A stretch of DNA of 31,554 nucleotides, taken from NCBI GenBank assembly GCA_964346135.1, contig CAYFTS010000137.1:1-31554 (forward strand), given 5' to 3'. Below are positions 7,415 through 16,054 of this stretch, piece after piece. The first letter of the stretch is position 1, and each line of letters opens with the position of its first letter. The position numbers and the translations under genes were made by a program. The DNA comes from B1-G15 sp964346135 (GTDB taxonomy: Archaea > Thermoproteota > Bathyarchaeia > Bathyarchaeales > Bathyarchaeaceae). A model generated the notes under the pieces. It had not been told where the DNA came from, made no database searches, and was given only the letters and a program-made list of their open reading frames with translations.

Positions 7415-8776
7415 CTAAGGTGCCGTAATAATGATGACTCTAAGATTCATTACATTTGTTCCCGTTGGCTCCGTATAAACTGCATCTTTAAGGTCTCTTA
7501 GCAGGTGGGAGGAGTTATGCTTCATAAGATTTTCGTATATATCTATGCCCATTTCCTTTGCTCTTTTTGACGTATAACCATCAGTGATGCCCCCCGCTAT
7601 GTCCGTAGGACCATCCGTTCCATCGGTGTCTATTGCTGACACTGTGATGTTTTTACTCCCATCTATTTTCAGGGAAAAACCAAGAACGAATTCCTGATTG
7701 CGTCCACCTTCTCCATGTTCTCCTTTAATTGTGACAGTTGTCTCTCCGCCAGAAATGAGGACGCAAGGGGGCTTGAACGGTCTGCTGTTCTTTTCGATAT
7801 GCCTCGCAATACCTGCTAAAACAATGCCCGCTTCTCTGCTCTCTCCTTCTATCATAGTAGATAAAATTGCGGAGTCAAATCCCAACTTTTTAGCTCGGTT
7901 CTTCGCGGCTGTGCATACAGCTTCATTGTTGGATATTACAAATGTGTGAACTTTCATTCCAGTGAAGTCTTTAGGCGTTTCTAAGCTTGGGTCTGTAAGT
8001 CCCTTTTCAAGGTGAGTTGTCACCGAATTTGAAATTTTCTTCCATAATCCATATTTTTTCAGGGCAAAAACAGCGTCTTCAAATGTAGATGTGTCTGGCA
8101 CTGTTAGGTCAGTTATGTAATCTAAAGGGTCTTCTATAACATCAGAGACTGTTAGGTTGACTATTTCTGCAGGATGAATGTATTTGGCGAGTCTTCCACC
8201 TTTTATGGCTGAAAGATGTTTTCTAACCGCATTTATCTCTTGGATTACAGCACCGCTTTTCAGAAGTAGATCAGTTACTTTCACCTTGTCCTCTAAACTT
8301 ATTCCGTCAGTCGGTAGTGGTGCTAATGCGGAACTGCCGCCAGTTATTGTGCTGAATACGAGGTCGCCTTCCTTTGCATTGTTAGCTATTTTTACCAGTT
8401 TTTTTGCGCCTTCTAGTCCCTTTTCATCTGGTATGGGGTGGCTAGCCTCTATCACCTTTATTCTCTTCAGTTTACGTTTTTGTCCTCTCTTCACAATTAT
8501 TAATCCATCTTTGATTCTTTCTCCCAAAATGTCTTCTAGTGCCATCCCTATGGGCATGGTTGCCTTTCCTGCACCCACCACGTATATGTCATTTATTTTT
8601 GAGAGGTTGAATTTTAGATTACTGACAATTAGGTTTCCGTTATCAATGTGAACTATCTTTTTGACAGCCTTGTAGGAATCCACTGCCTCCAAGGCATGTT
8701 CAAGTATGTCTAGAACGATTTTCCTTCCTTTGATGTTGCCGTGAGAGAGCAATTCATCCTTATTCTTTATTATCAT
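7415..8776 (-). CDS. gck: Glycerate 2-kinase (MOFRL family)
   Basis: 453 residues from the ATG at 8776, which has AAGGGA six bases before it; an upstream in-frame start at 8797 is less good. The N-terminal GckA domain shows VVGAGKATMPIGMALE, ASHPIPDEKG, TGGSSALAPLP, NAVRKHLSAIKGGRLA and SDVIEDPLDYI. The C-terminal MOFRL domain shows LISGGETTVTI, GEGGRNQEFVLGF and AIDTDGTDGPTDIAGG. The enzyme phosphorylates D-glycerate to 2-phosphoglycerate and is the route used in archaea with a branched Entner-Doudoroff pathway or in glycerate and serine breakdown. It stands alone between the interrupted BsuPI-like gene and PAC2, both on the same strand. Confidence 0.95.
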   Translation of the reverse strand: MIIKNKDELLSHGNIKGRKIVLDILEHALEAVDSYKAVKKIVHIDNGNLIVSNLKFNLSKINDIYVVGAGKATMPIGMALEDILGERIKDGLIIVKRGQKRKLKRIKVIEASHPIPDEKGLEGAKKLVKIANNAKEGDLVFSTITGGSSALAPLPTDGISLEDKVKVTDLLLKSGAVIQEINAVRKHLSAIKGGRLAKYIHPAEIVNLTVSDVIEDPLDYITDLTVPDTSTFEDAVFALKKYGLWKKISNSVTTHLEKGLTDPSLETPKDFTGMKVHTFVISNNEAVCTAAKNRAKKLGFDSAILSTMIEGESREAGIVLAGIARHIEKNSRPFKPPCVLISGGETTVTIKGEHGEGGRNQEFVLGFSLKIDGSKNITVSAIDTDGTDGPTDIAGGITDGYTSKRAKEMGIDIYENLMKHNSSHLLRDLKDAVYTEPTGTNVMNLRVIIITAP

Positions 8777-8824
8777 TAAACATCCCTTACATGGCACATA
8801 ATCATTCTTTATTGAAACGAAGGC

Positions 8825-9577
8825 TTAAATGAACCAGCGAGATCGAGGCTCTTCCTTTGTTTTCTCTTCTACTGGAGTAATGCTCAAACCAAAAGACTCA
8901 AGTATTTTACGAGTTGCCTCCGCAGCCACATCCAGCTTACTCAAGTTCACTTTCAAACGCAACATTTTGCAAACTGCCTTTAAAACTTCACGGGCAGCCG
9001 CTGCGTCGGGATATAGACCAGGAGTTTCAGCTAAGAGGCAAAAACCGCTCATACCTTGTAGCTTACCCAATCCTACAAGAAGTCCTGCCACACCAAAAAT
9101 GTGTCCATGAATAATTTTGGCGCCGAGACTTAAGGCTTCACGTAAACTTTCAGTGTCAGCGGCTGCACAGTACAGCTTCGGCGTTTCAATTCTCTTTTCG
9201 TATTTTAAGCCGCCAAGTGTTATTATTTGGTTACCCCCCAATTCTTTTGCGATTTCCAAAACACGTCCACACAGTTCATATTGGCCCTGCGTAGTCAATG
9301 CCTGCGTGTTACCGTAGAGTACAATAAGATCGCGTTCGTTTTCCCTCCCCTTATGATAGTAAAGTTCGTTTAGTGGAAACCGTGTTTTACCCTTGTCTGT
9401 GGATATGGTAAAATCTTGAAAAGATGATGAACGGATTTCTGCAAACATTTTTGCCTTTAAATCCTTGATGAGATGTAATGCAGCGATGTTTGCAACAAAT
9501 CCTATGCCGGGTAATCCTTCAATTAAGACTGGGTTGTTTAGAACAGGTTTTTCATGTGTCAGAGTGGTGCAAACCAC
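8825..9577 (-). CDS. PAC2-family protein (proteasome assembly chaperone-like)
   Basis: From a GTG at 9577 with GGAG ten bases upstream, the product is 250 residues. Hallmarks are VLIEGLPGIGFVANIAALHL near the N-terminus, then IITLGGLKYE, GHIFGVAGLLVGLGKLQGM and CLLAETPGLYPDAAAA, all typical of archaeal PAC2/PbaB-like proteins, which assist 20S proteasome alpha-ring assembly or act in an ATP-independent chaperone role. The reading frame stays open upstream into the TGT gene, but that part does not resemble the family. It is divergent from tgtA and apparently shares its promoter region. Confidence 0.88.
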   Translation of the reverse strand: MVCTTLTHEKPVLNNPVLIEGLPGIGFVANIAALHLIKDLKAKMFAEIRSSSFQDFTISTDKGKTRFPLNELYYHKGRENERDLIVLYGNTQALTTQGQYELCGRVLEIAKELGGNQIITLGGLKYEKRIETPKLYCAAADTESLREALSLGAKIIHGHIFGVAGLLVGLGKLQGMSGFCLLAETPGLYPDAAAAREVLKAVCKMLRLKVNLSKLDVAAEATRKILESFGLSITPVEEKTKEEPRSRWFI

Positions 9578-9623
9578 GCTTCGATCTCTCCTTTTTCCAA
9601 CAGCATAATTAAGAGATATCCAG

Positions 9624-9631
9624 TAATATAA
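9624..9631. promoter_or_regulatory. Symmetric TATA element between PAC2 and tgtA
   Basis: TAATATAA is TATA-like on both strands. To the right, the ATG at 9654 is about 26 bases away, the spacing of a leaderless start. To the left, it would give the PAC2 gene a leader of about 25 bases with an SD. Only one clear TATA box is visible in the 76-base gap. Confidence 0.45.
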
Positions 9632-9653
9632 GATGATTTGGCGGTCATGGTTC

Positions 9654-11276
9654 ATGTCCTTTGAAATACGTGACAGAGATCTGCTTGCAAGGATAGGTAG
9701 ACTTGAAACTAAAGGAGGAACAATTGAAACTCCTCTCCTTCTGCCTGTCATAAACCCCATGGTTCAATTGATAACTCCTAGAACCATACATGAAACTTTT
9801 GATTGCAGAGCACTTATAACAAACGCCTACATCGTGAAGAAGCACTTCGAAGCTGAAACTGTTAGTAAAGGGATACATGATTTTTTAGATTTTAAAGGCG
9901 TAATTATGACTGATTCTGGAGCCTACCAAATTCTTGTTTATGGAAACGTGGAAGTTGCTTCTGAAGAAATTGTTCGATATCAAGAGGAAATCAACACGGA
10001 CATTGCTACCATATTAGATGTACCAACTGGACGGATAGCCTCCAAACAACACGCACAATACACAGTTAACGAAACCATCAGTAGAGCAAAAGAACTGGCA
10101 AAAATCAAAACGCGTGAAGACATAATATGGGTCGGACCAGTTCAAGGAGGCATGTACTTAGACCTCGTTGCTCGATCAGCAAGGAAAATGGGAAAACTGC
10201 CTTTTCAAATCCATGCTTTAGGAAGTCCAACATCAGTTATGGAACAGTATCGCTTCGACATCCTTGCTGATATGATTCTAACGGCGAAAAAGAACCTGCC
10301 ACCAGAGAGACCACTCCATCTTTTCGGAGCTGGGCACCCATTTATGTTTGCGTTAGCGGTAGCATTGGGGTGTGACTTGTTTGATTCCGCTGCTTACGCA
10401 ATTTATGCTCGAGATGAGCGTTACATGACTGAGCACGGAACCACTAGATTCGATGAACTCGAGTATTTTCCATGTTCATGCCCAGTTTGCAACAAGAACG
10501 ATCCGCAAAGTATGCAGGCACTGCCAAAAGTTGAAAGACAAAAAATGCTTGCTCAACACAATCTTCACGTAAGTTTTTCCGAATTGAAACGAATAAAACA
10601 GGCAATAATAAAAGGGCGACTCTGGGAACATTTAGAGTTAAGAGCACATGGGCATCCAGCTATACTTCAAGCCTTAAAAAAATTGAAGAAACATAGCGAA
10701 TATTTAGAGAAACAGAGCCCTGTGACAAAGAGCAGAGGTCTCTTTTTCTTCAGTTCCATTGGGTTGAGTAGACCTGAGGTCGTTCGTCACAGAGAGAGGC
10801 TTTTTGAAAGATATTCACCGCCAAAAAAGACGCGGTTCCTTGTTTTGTTGCCTCAAACTCAAATGAAACCCTTTCATAAATCCAGAGAACATAGAAGAGC
10901 TTTGAAAGTTGTTCAGCAAAGGCTAGGCGATAATATCAGTGAGGTTCACATCTGTACATACGCAGCGCCCTTCGGGGTAGTACCTCAAGAACTTGACGAG
11001 GTTTATCCTCTTTCTCAATACGAAATTGCAGCTCCATTCGATGCTGAGACAATAGAATATACTGCGAAACAAGTTTCAAGCTATATCGCAAACACGAATT
11101 ACAGTGGAGTAGTTTTGCTTGAAGATTTTGAGACATGGAAGGGAAAAATTGCAAGAACTTGCAAAAAAGCTTGTACGAAAAAGAAAGTTTACTTTAAGGC
11201 AATGTCTGTGGAAAACCCTTGGAATAAAACTGCTCTCGAAGATCTTGCAATAATACTGGAAAAATTGTTTATATGA
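9654..11276 (+). CDS. tgtA: Archaeal tRNA-guanine(15) transglycosylase, lacking a PUA domain
   Basis: 540 residues from the ATG at 9654 (MSFEIRDRD, the usual archaeal start). It exchanges G15 of tRNA for preQ0 on the way to archaeosine. Visible are the base-recognition Asp in TDSGAYQ (D87), GPVQGGMYLDL (161-171), the nucleophile region CDLFDSAAYAIYARD (D244) and the zinc site CSCPVC (C274, C276, C279). Residues from about 395 on (FLVLLPQTQM, PFGVVPQELDEVYPLSQYE) match the domain shared with archaeosine synthase. The chain ends after this domain, with no C-terminal PUA domain, which in many archaea follows and binds the acceptor stem; a separate PUA protein may supply it. Confidence 0.95.
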   Translation: MSFEIRDRDLLARIGRLETKGGTIETPLLLPVINPMVQLITPRTIHETFDCRALITNAYIVKKHFEAETVSKGIHDFLDFKGVIMTDSGAYQILVYGNVEVASEEIVRYQEEINTDIATILDVPTGRIASKQHAQYTVNETISRAKELAKIKTREDIIWVGPVQGGMYLDLVARSARKMGKLPFQIHALGSPTSVMEQYRFDILADMILTAKKNLPPERPLHLFGAGHPFMFALAVALGCDLFDSAAYAIYARDERYMTEHGTTRFDELEYFPCSCPVCNKNDPQSMQALPKVERQKMLAQHNLHVSFSELKRIKQAIIKGRLWEHLELRAHGHPAILQALKKLKKHSEYLEKQSPVTKSRGLFFFSSIGLSRPEVVRHRERLFERYSPPKKTRFLVLLPQTQMKPFHKSREHRRALKVVQQRLGDNISEVHICTYAAPFGVVPQELDEVYPLSQYEIAAPFDAETIEYTAKQVSSYIANTNYSGVVLLEDFETWKGKIARTCKKACTKKKVYFKAMSVENPWNKTALEDLAIILEKLFI

Positions 11277-11376
11277 ATGGAAATGAAGATGTGGGCAAAA
11301 ACCAAAAGGAGATGATATGTCTATAATTGAACTACAGAACTAAAAAGAAGCAAGTTTAGGTTATATTCTACTTTCT

Positions 11377-11393
11377 GAAATAAGCCTTATTTC
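11377..11393. promoter_or_regulatory. 17-bp palindrome at the likely transcription start of the 88-aa gene
   Basis: GAAATAAG-C-CTTATTTC has perfect 8-bp arms. A TATA-like TTATATTC lies at 11361-11368, so the palindrome sits where transcription would begin, the position of a repressor operator. The gene starts at 11431. Confidence 0.45.
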
Positions 11394-11430
11394 AATTGTT
11401 AAGATTCTGTGATGTAGAGAGGGATCATGA

Positions 11431-11697
11431 TTGGAGCAGACATTGAATCAAAAAACGTTCATAGAAGTCAAAAACGCATTGAAAAAAACCCTTCACACTC
11501 TAATTGACCTTGATTTTGAAGATGGAAAGCTTGACGAAGCAATCAAAAGATTCTTGGATGCTGAAAAAATGCAAATAAACTTAACATTTCATCTTCATCC
11601 AAACGATGTTATCTTCGTTAGGAACCTGGAAAACGACAAAATTCCTCAAAAAATATTAGAGCGAGTTAAAAAACTGAGACGCAACCATAGTATGTAA
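11431..11697 (+). CDS. Small hypothetical protein (88 aa)
   Basis: I do not recognise this family. It begins at a TTG with GAGGGA about six bases upstream, an acceptable SD. The product is mixed helical and charged, with no membrane segment or Cys/His cluster: an N-terminal helix (IEVKNALKKTLHTLIDL), an acidic middle, and a C-terminal basic helix (ILERVKKLRRNH). The palindrome upstream hints at regulation of its own promoter. A T-run just after the stop (TATTTTTT at 11699-11706) may terminate transcription. Confidence 0.6.
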   Translation: MEQTLNQKTFIEVKNALKKTLHTLIDLDFEDGKLDEAIKRFLDAEKMQINLTFHLHPNDVIFVRNLENDKIPQKILERVKKLRRNHSM

Positions 11698-11896
11698 TAT
11701 TTTTTCCATCTTTACTTATATTTTCTTTTATCATTTAATTCATTGCTGAAGACAAATGATACAAGTTTATGCATTTTTGTATTTCAAATGATAACAAAGA
11801 TTAAATAGTTAATGAACTCTTGTTAATCTAAGAATTCAACGAAAAGTTTTCCCTCTAGTGGGAAAATAAAAAACCTAGAAGGAGGCAAAGGAGAAG

Positions 11897-12082
11897 TTGA
11901 CAAGTTCCGGAAGAGGTCGATTATTCAGAAGAAAAGACGGCAAATACCTGATATATCTCCCCAAAGACCTAGCTGAAGACTCGATGTTTCCCTTCAAGAC
12001 AGAAACATCAGTGAGGGTTAAGGTGTCTTTTGACATCGGGGGGCAAACGCTTATTATAGAGAAGTATCGTGCGCCCCAATAA
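11897..12082 (+). CDS. Small conserved-looking archaeal protein, possibly AbrB-like
   Basis: 61 residues from a TTG at 11897, preceded by GGAGG at 11881-11885 and AGGAG at 11889-11893. The core RLFRRKDGKYLIYLPKDLAE, followed by DSMFPF and a C-terminal beta pair ending LIIEKYRAP, resembles short archaeal proteins with a swapped-hairpin (AbrB/SpoVT) flavour, in which KYLIYLPKDLAED is the strand-helix unit. That would make it a DNA-binding or toxin-antidote-type protein, but the match is by impression only. It is a separate transcription unit from the PHP gene, which has its own TATA box. Confidence 0.65.
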   Translation: MTSSGRGRLFRRKDGKYLIYLPKDLAEDSMFPFKTETSVRVKVSFDIGGQTLIIEKYRAPQ

Positions 12083-12198
12083 ATAAGTGGCACACTAAAT
12101 ATACAGACGTGACCTCCATTCCCCTTTTTTGCAACCGCATTCCGTAGGCAATACTATATATTATAACAAAGAACTCTAAATGCGCAGATGGAAACTAG

Positions 12199-12795
12199 AT
12201 GATTCGGATAGATTTACACGTGCACACAATTTTCTCCGGCGACGCAACAATCAGCCCAAAATTTATGGTGAACCAGCTCTATTCTCATCAATTCATTAAA
12301 GGAGTCGCCATAACAGACCACGACACCCTTGAAGGTTACGATCGTGTACGAAAACTTGCTGCCACATACGAAGATGTTCTCATCATTCCTGGAATAGAAG
12401 TGAGCACACAATGGGGGCACATTAACATTTTAGGAGTTGAAGAAAAACCGAGAGATTGGTTGACTATAGAAAGAGTCATTGATTTTGTAAGAGAAAGAGG
12501 AGGTGTTATTGTAATACCTCATCCATATAGAGGATCAAGCATAAGTGAAAGGATTAGAGACATACCAGCGGATGCAATAGAAGTTTATAATCCCCATTTA
12601 ACGTACGAGCAAAATAAGATGGCTGAAAAAATGGCAAAGGCAAGAAATTTGCCAGGAGTCGCTGGAAGCGACGCTCATGACCCCGGAGAGATGTGGGCTG
12701 CTTACACAGAAGTGAAAGCTGAGCCAAGAGTTGAGGCAGTCTTAAACGCTATAAGAATGGGTTTAACAAAGGCAAAATCAGCAAGACAGCCTTAA
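12199..12795 (+). CDS. PHP-domain metal-dependent phosphoesterase
   Basis: 198 residues with the PHP metal-binding pattern in order: DLHVHTIFSGD (H7, H9), ITDHDTLEGY, a Glu in IPGIEVST, IPHPYRG, and the closing VAGSDAHDPGEMW. The length is that of the stand-alone PHP family, which hydrolyses small phosphorylated molecules (histidinol phosphate, pAp or AMP-like compounds); the substrate cannot be told. It starts at ATG 12199. A strong TATA-like tract (ACTATATATTATAAC) lies at about 12152-12166. The MBL nuclease gene follows after 64 bases on the same strand. Confidence 0.9.
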   Translation: MIRIDLHVHTIFSGDATISPKFMVNQLYSHQFIKGVAITDHDTLEGYDRVRKLAATYEDVLIIPGIEVSTQWGHINILGVEEKPRDWLTIERVIDFVRERGGVIVIPHPYRGSSISERIRDIPADAIEVYNPHLTYEQNKMAEKMAKARNLPGVAGSDAHDPGEMWAAYTEVKAEPRVEAVLNAIRMGLTKAKSARQP

Positions 12796-12859
12796 ATGTT
12801 TAAAAGTCTCAAAAACAATTCTGGGACAATAAATAATCAAGTTCGTTCAACAATGGAAG

Positions 12860-14131
12860 GTGAATCAGATATCGCCAAAAATACGGTTTCTCGGAGGCGC
12901 CAGAGAAATTGGAAGAATAGCGCTGGCTTTAAGGACGGAAAAGTCTCAGTTGTTGTTGGACTACGGTATTATGGTGGGTCACGAACCAGGTTTTCCCATG
13001 CACATTCCACCTCGAGAGGTCGACGCTATCGTTCTATGTCACAGTCACTTAGATCATTCAGGCGCTGTTCCAATTTTTCACATCAGAGAAAAGAAAACTG
13101 TTTACGGTGCACAACTAACTTTTGAGATAGCTGAATTATTGATTTCAGATTTAATTCATTTGACTGGCTACTACCTTCCTTTTGAATATCTTGAGTTACG
13201 TTCAATGATGAGAAACTGTGTTCATCTTGATTATAGAAAGAAACAAACCGTGGGAGATATTCACTTCCAGCTCTTAGACGCTGGACACATACCTGGAAGT
13301 GCTCAAGTTTTAGTGGAAGCGGATGGAAAGAGGGTGCTCCACACAAGTGATTACAACACAAGCGATACCCGTCTTCTTCGTGGCGCTGACCAAGACTACA
13401 GGGAGCTTGATGCGTTAATTATTGAAAGTACCTATGCTGACGAAGATCACTCTGATAGAACAACCTTAGAAAAGGAATTCATGGAACATGTTACTGAAGT
13501 GGTGGAGAGAGGTGGAACAGTTCTGGTTCCCGCCTTCAGCGTAGGTCGATCACAAGAGGTTGCCTGCATACTTGCAGCCCATCATTTTGAGTATCCAGTT
13601 ACCATAGATGGAATGGCTCGCAAAGTTAATCGAATATTGATGAGACACAAAACGTACATGGGAGATCCTCAGTTGTTTATGAATGCAATGCACTCTTTAA
13701 CTTGGGTTGAAGGCTGGAGAGATCGAAGATCAGCAGCCCGTAAGCCGGGTGTAATAATATCTCCCGCAGGCATGTTAAAAGGTGGTCCAGCCGCATTCTA
13801 CATACAAAAATTAGGTAAAAAAAGGGATAACGCTGTTTTTCTTGTAAGCTTTCAGATCCCGGGAACGCCTGGTCGGGAGTTGCTGGATAAGGGTAGATGT
13901 GTGATTGACGGGAAGATGCGCAAGATAAAAGCTGAGGTTCAACACTTCGATTTCTCGTCTCACTGTGGAGCCAGTCAACTTCAAGAGACCGTGAAGAGGT
14001 TGAAGGGGAATCCCACAGTATACGTCACACATGGAGCTGAAGGAAACTGTGAAAGATTTGCACGATGGGTGAAAAAAGAAACAGGGCTTAAAGCAGTTGC
14101 TCCGAAGACAGGAGACACCTACACCATCTGA
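12860..14131 (+). CDS. Beta-CASP metallo-beta-lactamase ribonuclease (aCPSF2-like)
   Basis: 423 residues, close to archaeal aCPSF2, and without the N-terminal KH domains of aCPSF1. Motifs: FLGGAREIGR at the start, HSHLDH (61-66) as motif 2, LDAGHIPGSAQ as motif 3, TSDYN as motif 4, and the beta-CASP motifs in IIESTYAD, VPAFSVGRSQE, ISPAGMLKGGPA and VTHGAEGNCERF. Such enzymes cut or degrade RNA, including 3'-end formation and 5'-3' exonuclease activity. The GTG at 12860 has a TATA-like AATAAATAA about 28 bases before it, suggesting a leaderless mRNA; no ATG in frame fits. Confidence 0.92.
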   Translation: MNQISPKIRFLGGAREIGRIALALRTEKSQLLLDYGIMVGHEPGFPMHIPPREVDAIVLCHSHLDHSGAVPIFHIREKKTVYGAQLTFEIAELLISDLIHLTGYYLPFEYLELRSMMRNCVHLDYRKKQTVGDIHFQLLDAGHIPGSAQVLVEADGKRVLHTSDYNTSDTRLLRGADQDYRELDALIIESTYADEDHSDRTTLEKEFMEHVTEVVERGGTVLVPAFSVGRSQEVACILAAHHFEYPVTIDGMARKVNRILMRHKTYMGDPQLFMNAMHSLTWVEGWRDRRSAARKPGVIISPAGMLKGGPAAFYIQKLGKKRDNAVFLVSFQIPGTPGRELLDKGRCVIDGKMRKIKAEVQHFDFSSHCGASQLQETVKRLKGNPTVYVTHGAEGNCERFARWVKKETGLKAVAPKTGDTYTI

Positions 14132-14183
14132 AGAAAAATATATTTTGATGTTGTGCAGAGAGCTTTTATGATATGCGCAAGTT

Positions 14184-16052
14184 TTATCGTATTTTTTCTG
14201 CTAACACTTTGTCTGCGTCTTCTAATCCTAATCGTTTCAGCACTTCTGTTCGTGGTATTCCGTTCTCATCCCAGCCAGCAGCGTCATAATATTCTTTTTT
14301 CGATTCCTCAAATTTAGTTTTATCAATCTTTTTTCCAGCATAAGGTCCAGATGGCAACGGCTCATAAAACCTTGCTGGGTTGTCATCGTGCACTTTTGAG
14401 TCCCATTTGAAGTCGGGTCCACTTAGAAGCAGAAGGGTTCTTTGTAGCTGAAGTATCCTTAACGCTGATGTCTCGTACCATTCTTTATGTCCTATTTCCC
14501 AACCGGTGACTGCTTTAAAGAAGTCCCATATTAGATTTTGCGACGGCTCAAAAGTAGTGAACCAGCAATAGACGCCTGAGTCATGAAGAATTATAGCTAA
14601 TTCACTGTCACCATGATCAATCGGCATATAAGCTACTGATGTGTGGTCTCCACCTTGTACAGAGCAGGCGTAAGATATGTCTGTCGTATAGTCTTTTCCG
14701 CTTCTAATTCCATGAGCGCCAAGGGCTATTCCTTTCACCTGAACTGCATACTGCATCACATCTTGTCCCTTCATTTTCTGTATTTGAAGGGCAGCCTTGT
14801 AAGAACCATCTGCTAGTATCTTGCCTATTCCTTCCCTAGCAGCAATCTTTTCAGCCAACGCAGCGAAGGCTTTTGCATCTCCCCACTTCAACTCTGTGCC
14901 ACCTAAGTCTTCTTTCGTTAAGATACCTCTCTGATAAAGTTCACCAGCAAACCCCAACAAATTTCCACACTGTATGCCGCAAAGCCCCAAATCATCCATT
15001 AAAGATGACAGGTAAACCACTTCTTCCGGGGTGAAAATGCCTAGATTTGTTCCCAAATAGGCTTGAAGCTCATAGTCAGGATTATCTCCTATGGCTCCCT
15101 TAAAAGGAGCCACTTTGACCATCGCAAGTTTCATACATGTTATAGGACAACCGAAGTCTCCCCAATATCTTTTTATCCAAACCCTCTGCTCGAACCTGTT
15201 CACTCCAAAACTTTTTTCGTCATGCCACTCCTCCTGCCAGTTTCTAACAGGCTCAGAACTGGTACTAGCGCCCACCTCATAACCCGCGCCACTGGTGCCC
15301 CACCGCCTGAACGCGTCTCTCTTGTAACATTCCTGTGACACTTTTTCTATGAGCATTTTCACTTTCTCTATATCATCTACTTCGGGCAAGGGCCCTGTGC
15401 CTTTAACCACCAACGCCTTAAGATTCTTTGAACCCATCACGGCGCCGTATCCACCGTAGCCTGCAGCATGCGCCCATTTTCCCATCACCGAGGCCACCTT
15501 AACCCTGTTCTCTCCAGCGGGCCCTATGTAAAGTATTGCGGGTTCCTTCCACATACCGTAACGTGGAAAACTCTTTTCGAGTTTCTCTCTACCCTCTTTC
15601 GTAAGTATCTTCAGGGTTTGTTTTCCATTTTTACCCCAAACTTGGCTTGCATCATTAATTTCAATTTCAGAATTTGCGATGAATAAGTAGCTCGGTTTAG
15701 CAGCCTTACCAGTAATAATTAAGCCGTCGTAGCCAGCACATTTAAGTTCTATTGGAAACTCTCCAGCAATTGTTGAGCCAACTACACCATTGCTCTGCGG
15801 AGACTTCCCAGATATACAGATTCTGCCTCCTGGGAAGAAACCGGTGAGAGGTCCAGTTAGGGCTAGAAGGATGTTCTCTGGTCCAAGAGGGTCAATCGTT
15901 TCCCATTGGGTACCCAACCTGTCCCATAGGATTTTGGTGGCTAGACCTCTACCGCCTATAAACTGTCTTAGAATGTTCTCGTTGAAAGTTACATTCTTTA
16001 CGTTTCCTGTTGAAAGATCGACTTCCAGAAACTTGCCTGCGTATCCCCGCAT
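14184..16052 (-). CDS. AOR-family tungsten/molybdopterin oxidoreductase, divergent cluster ligand
   Basis: 622 residues from ATG 16052 (MRGYAGKFLEVDLSTG, the typical AOR opening); upstream extension overlaps the ferredoxin gene and is not real. The family acts on aldehydes or carboxylic acids with ferredoxin; the substrate here is unknown. Pterin and cluster region: GGRGLATKI, GGRICISGKSPQSNG, GYGGYGAVMGSKNLKA. In place of CX2CX3C it has D299-F-G-C302-P-I-T-C306; the fourth ligand is likely C496 in HDSGVYCWF. NPDYELQAYLGTNLG and LGAHGIRSG are also visible. It starts two bases after the ferredoxin stop, so the two genes form one operon. A relative of benzoyl-CoA reductase BamB-type enzymes is an alternative. 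Confidence 0.92.
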   Translation of the reverse strand: MRGYAGKFLEVDLSTGNVKNVTFNENILRQFIGGRGLATKILWDRLGTQWETIDPLGPENILLALTGPLTGFFPGGRICISGKSPQSNGVVGSTIAGEFPIELKCAGYDGLIITGKAAKPSYLFIANSEIEINDASQVWGKNGKQTLKILTKEGREKLEKSFPRYGMWKEPAILYIGPAGENRVKVASVMGKWAHAAGYGGYGAVMGSKNLKALVVKGTGPLPEVDDIEKVKMLIEKVSQECYKRDAFRRWGTSGAGYEVGASTSSEPVRNWQEEWHDEKSFGVNRFEQRVWIKRYWGDFGCPITCMKLAMVKVAPFKGAIGDNPDYELQAYLGTNLGIFTPEEVVYLSSLMDDLGLCGIQCGNLLGFAGELYQRGILTKEDLGGTELKWGDAKAFAALAEKIAAREGIGKILADGSYKAALQIQKMKGQDVMQYAVQVKGIALGAHGIRSGKDYTTDISYACSVQGGDHTSVAYMPIDHGDSELAIILHDSGVYCWFTTFEPSQNLIWDFFKAVTGWEIGHKEWYETSALRILQLQRTLLLLSGPDFKWDSKVHDDNPARFYEPLPSGPYAGKKIDKTKFEESKKEYYDAAGWDENGIPRTEVLKRLGLEDADKVLAEKIR

Positions 16053-16054
16053 TT

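Noticed and set aside
11318..11342. Eight-codon frame (MSIIELQN) after a GGAG SD
   Set aside because: Too short to judge; could be the remnant of a lost gene or chance.
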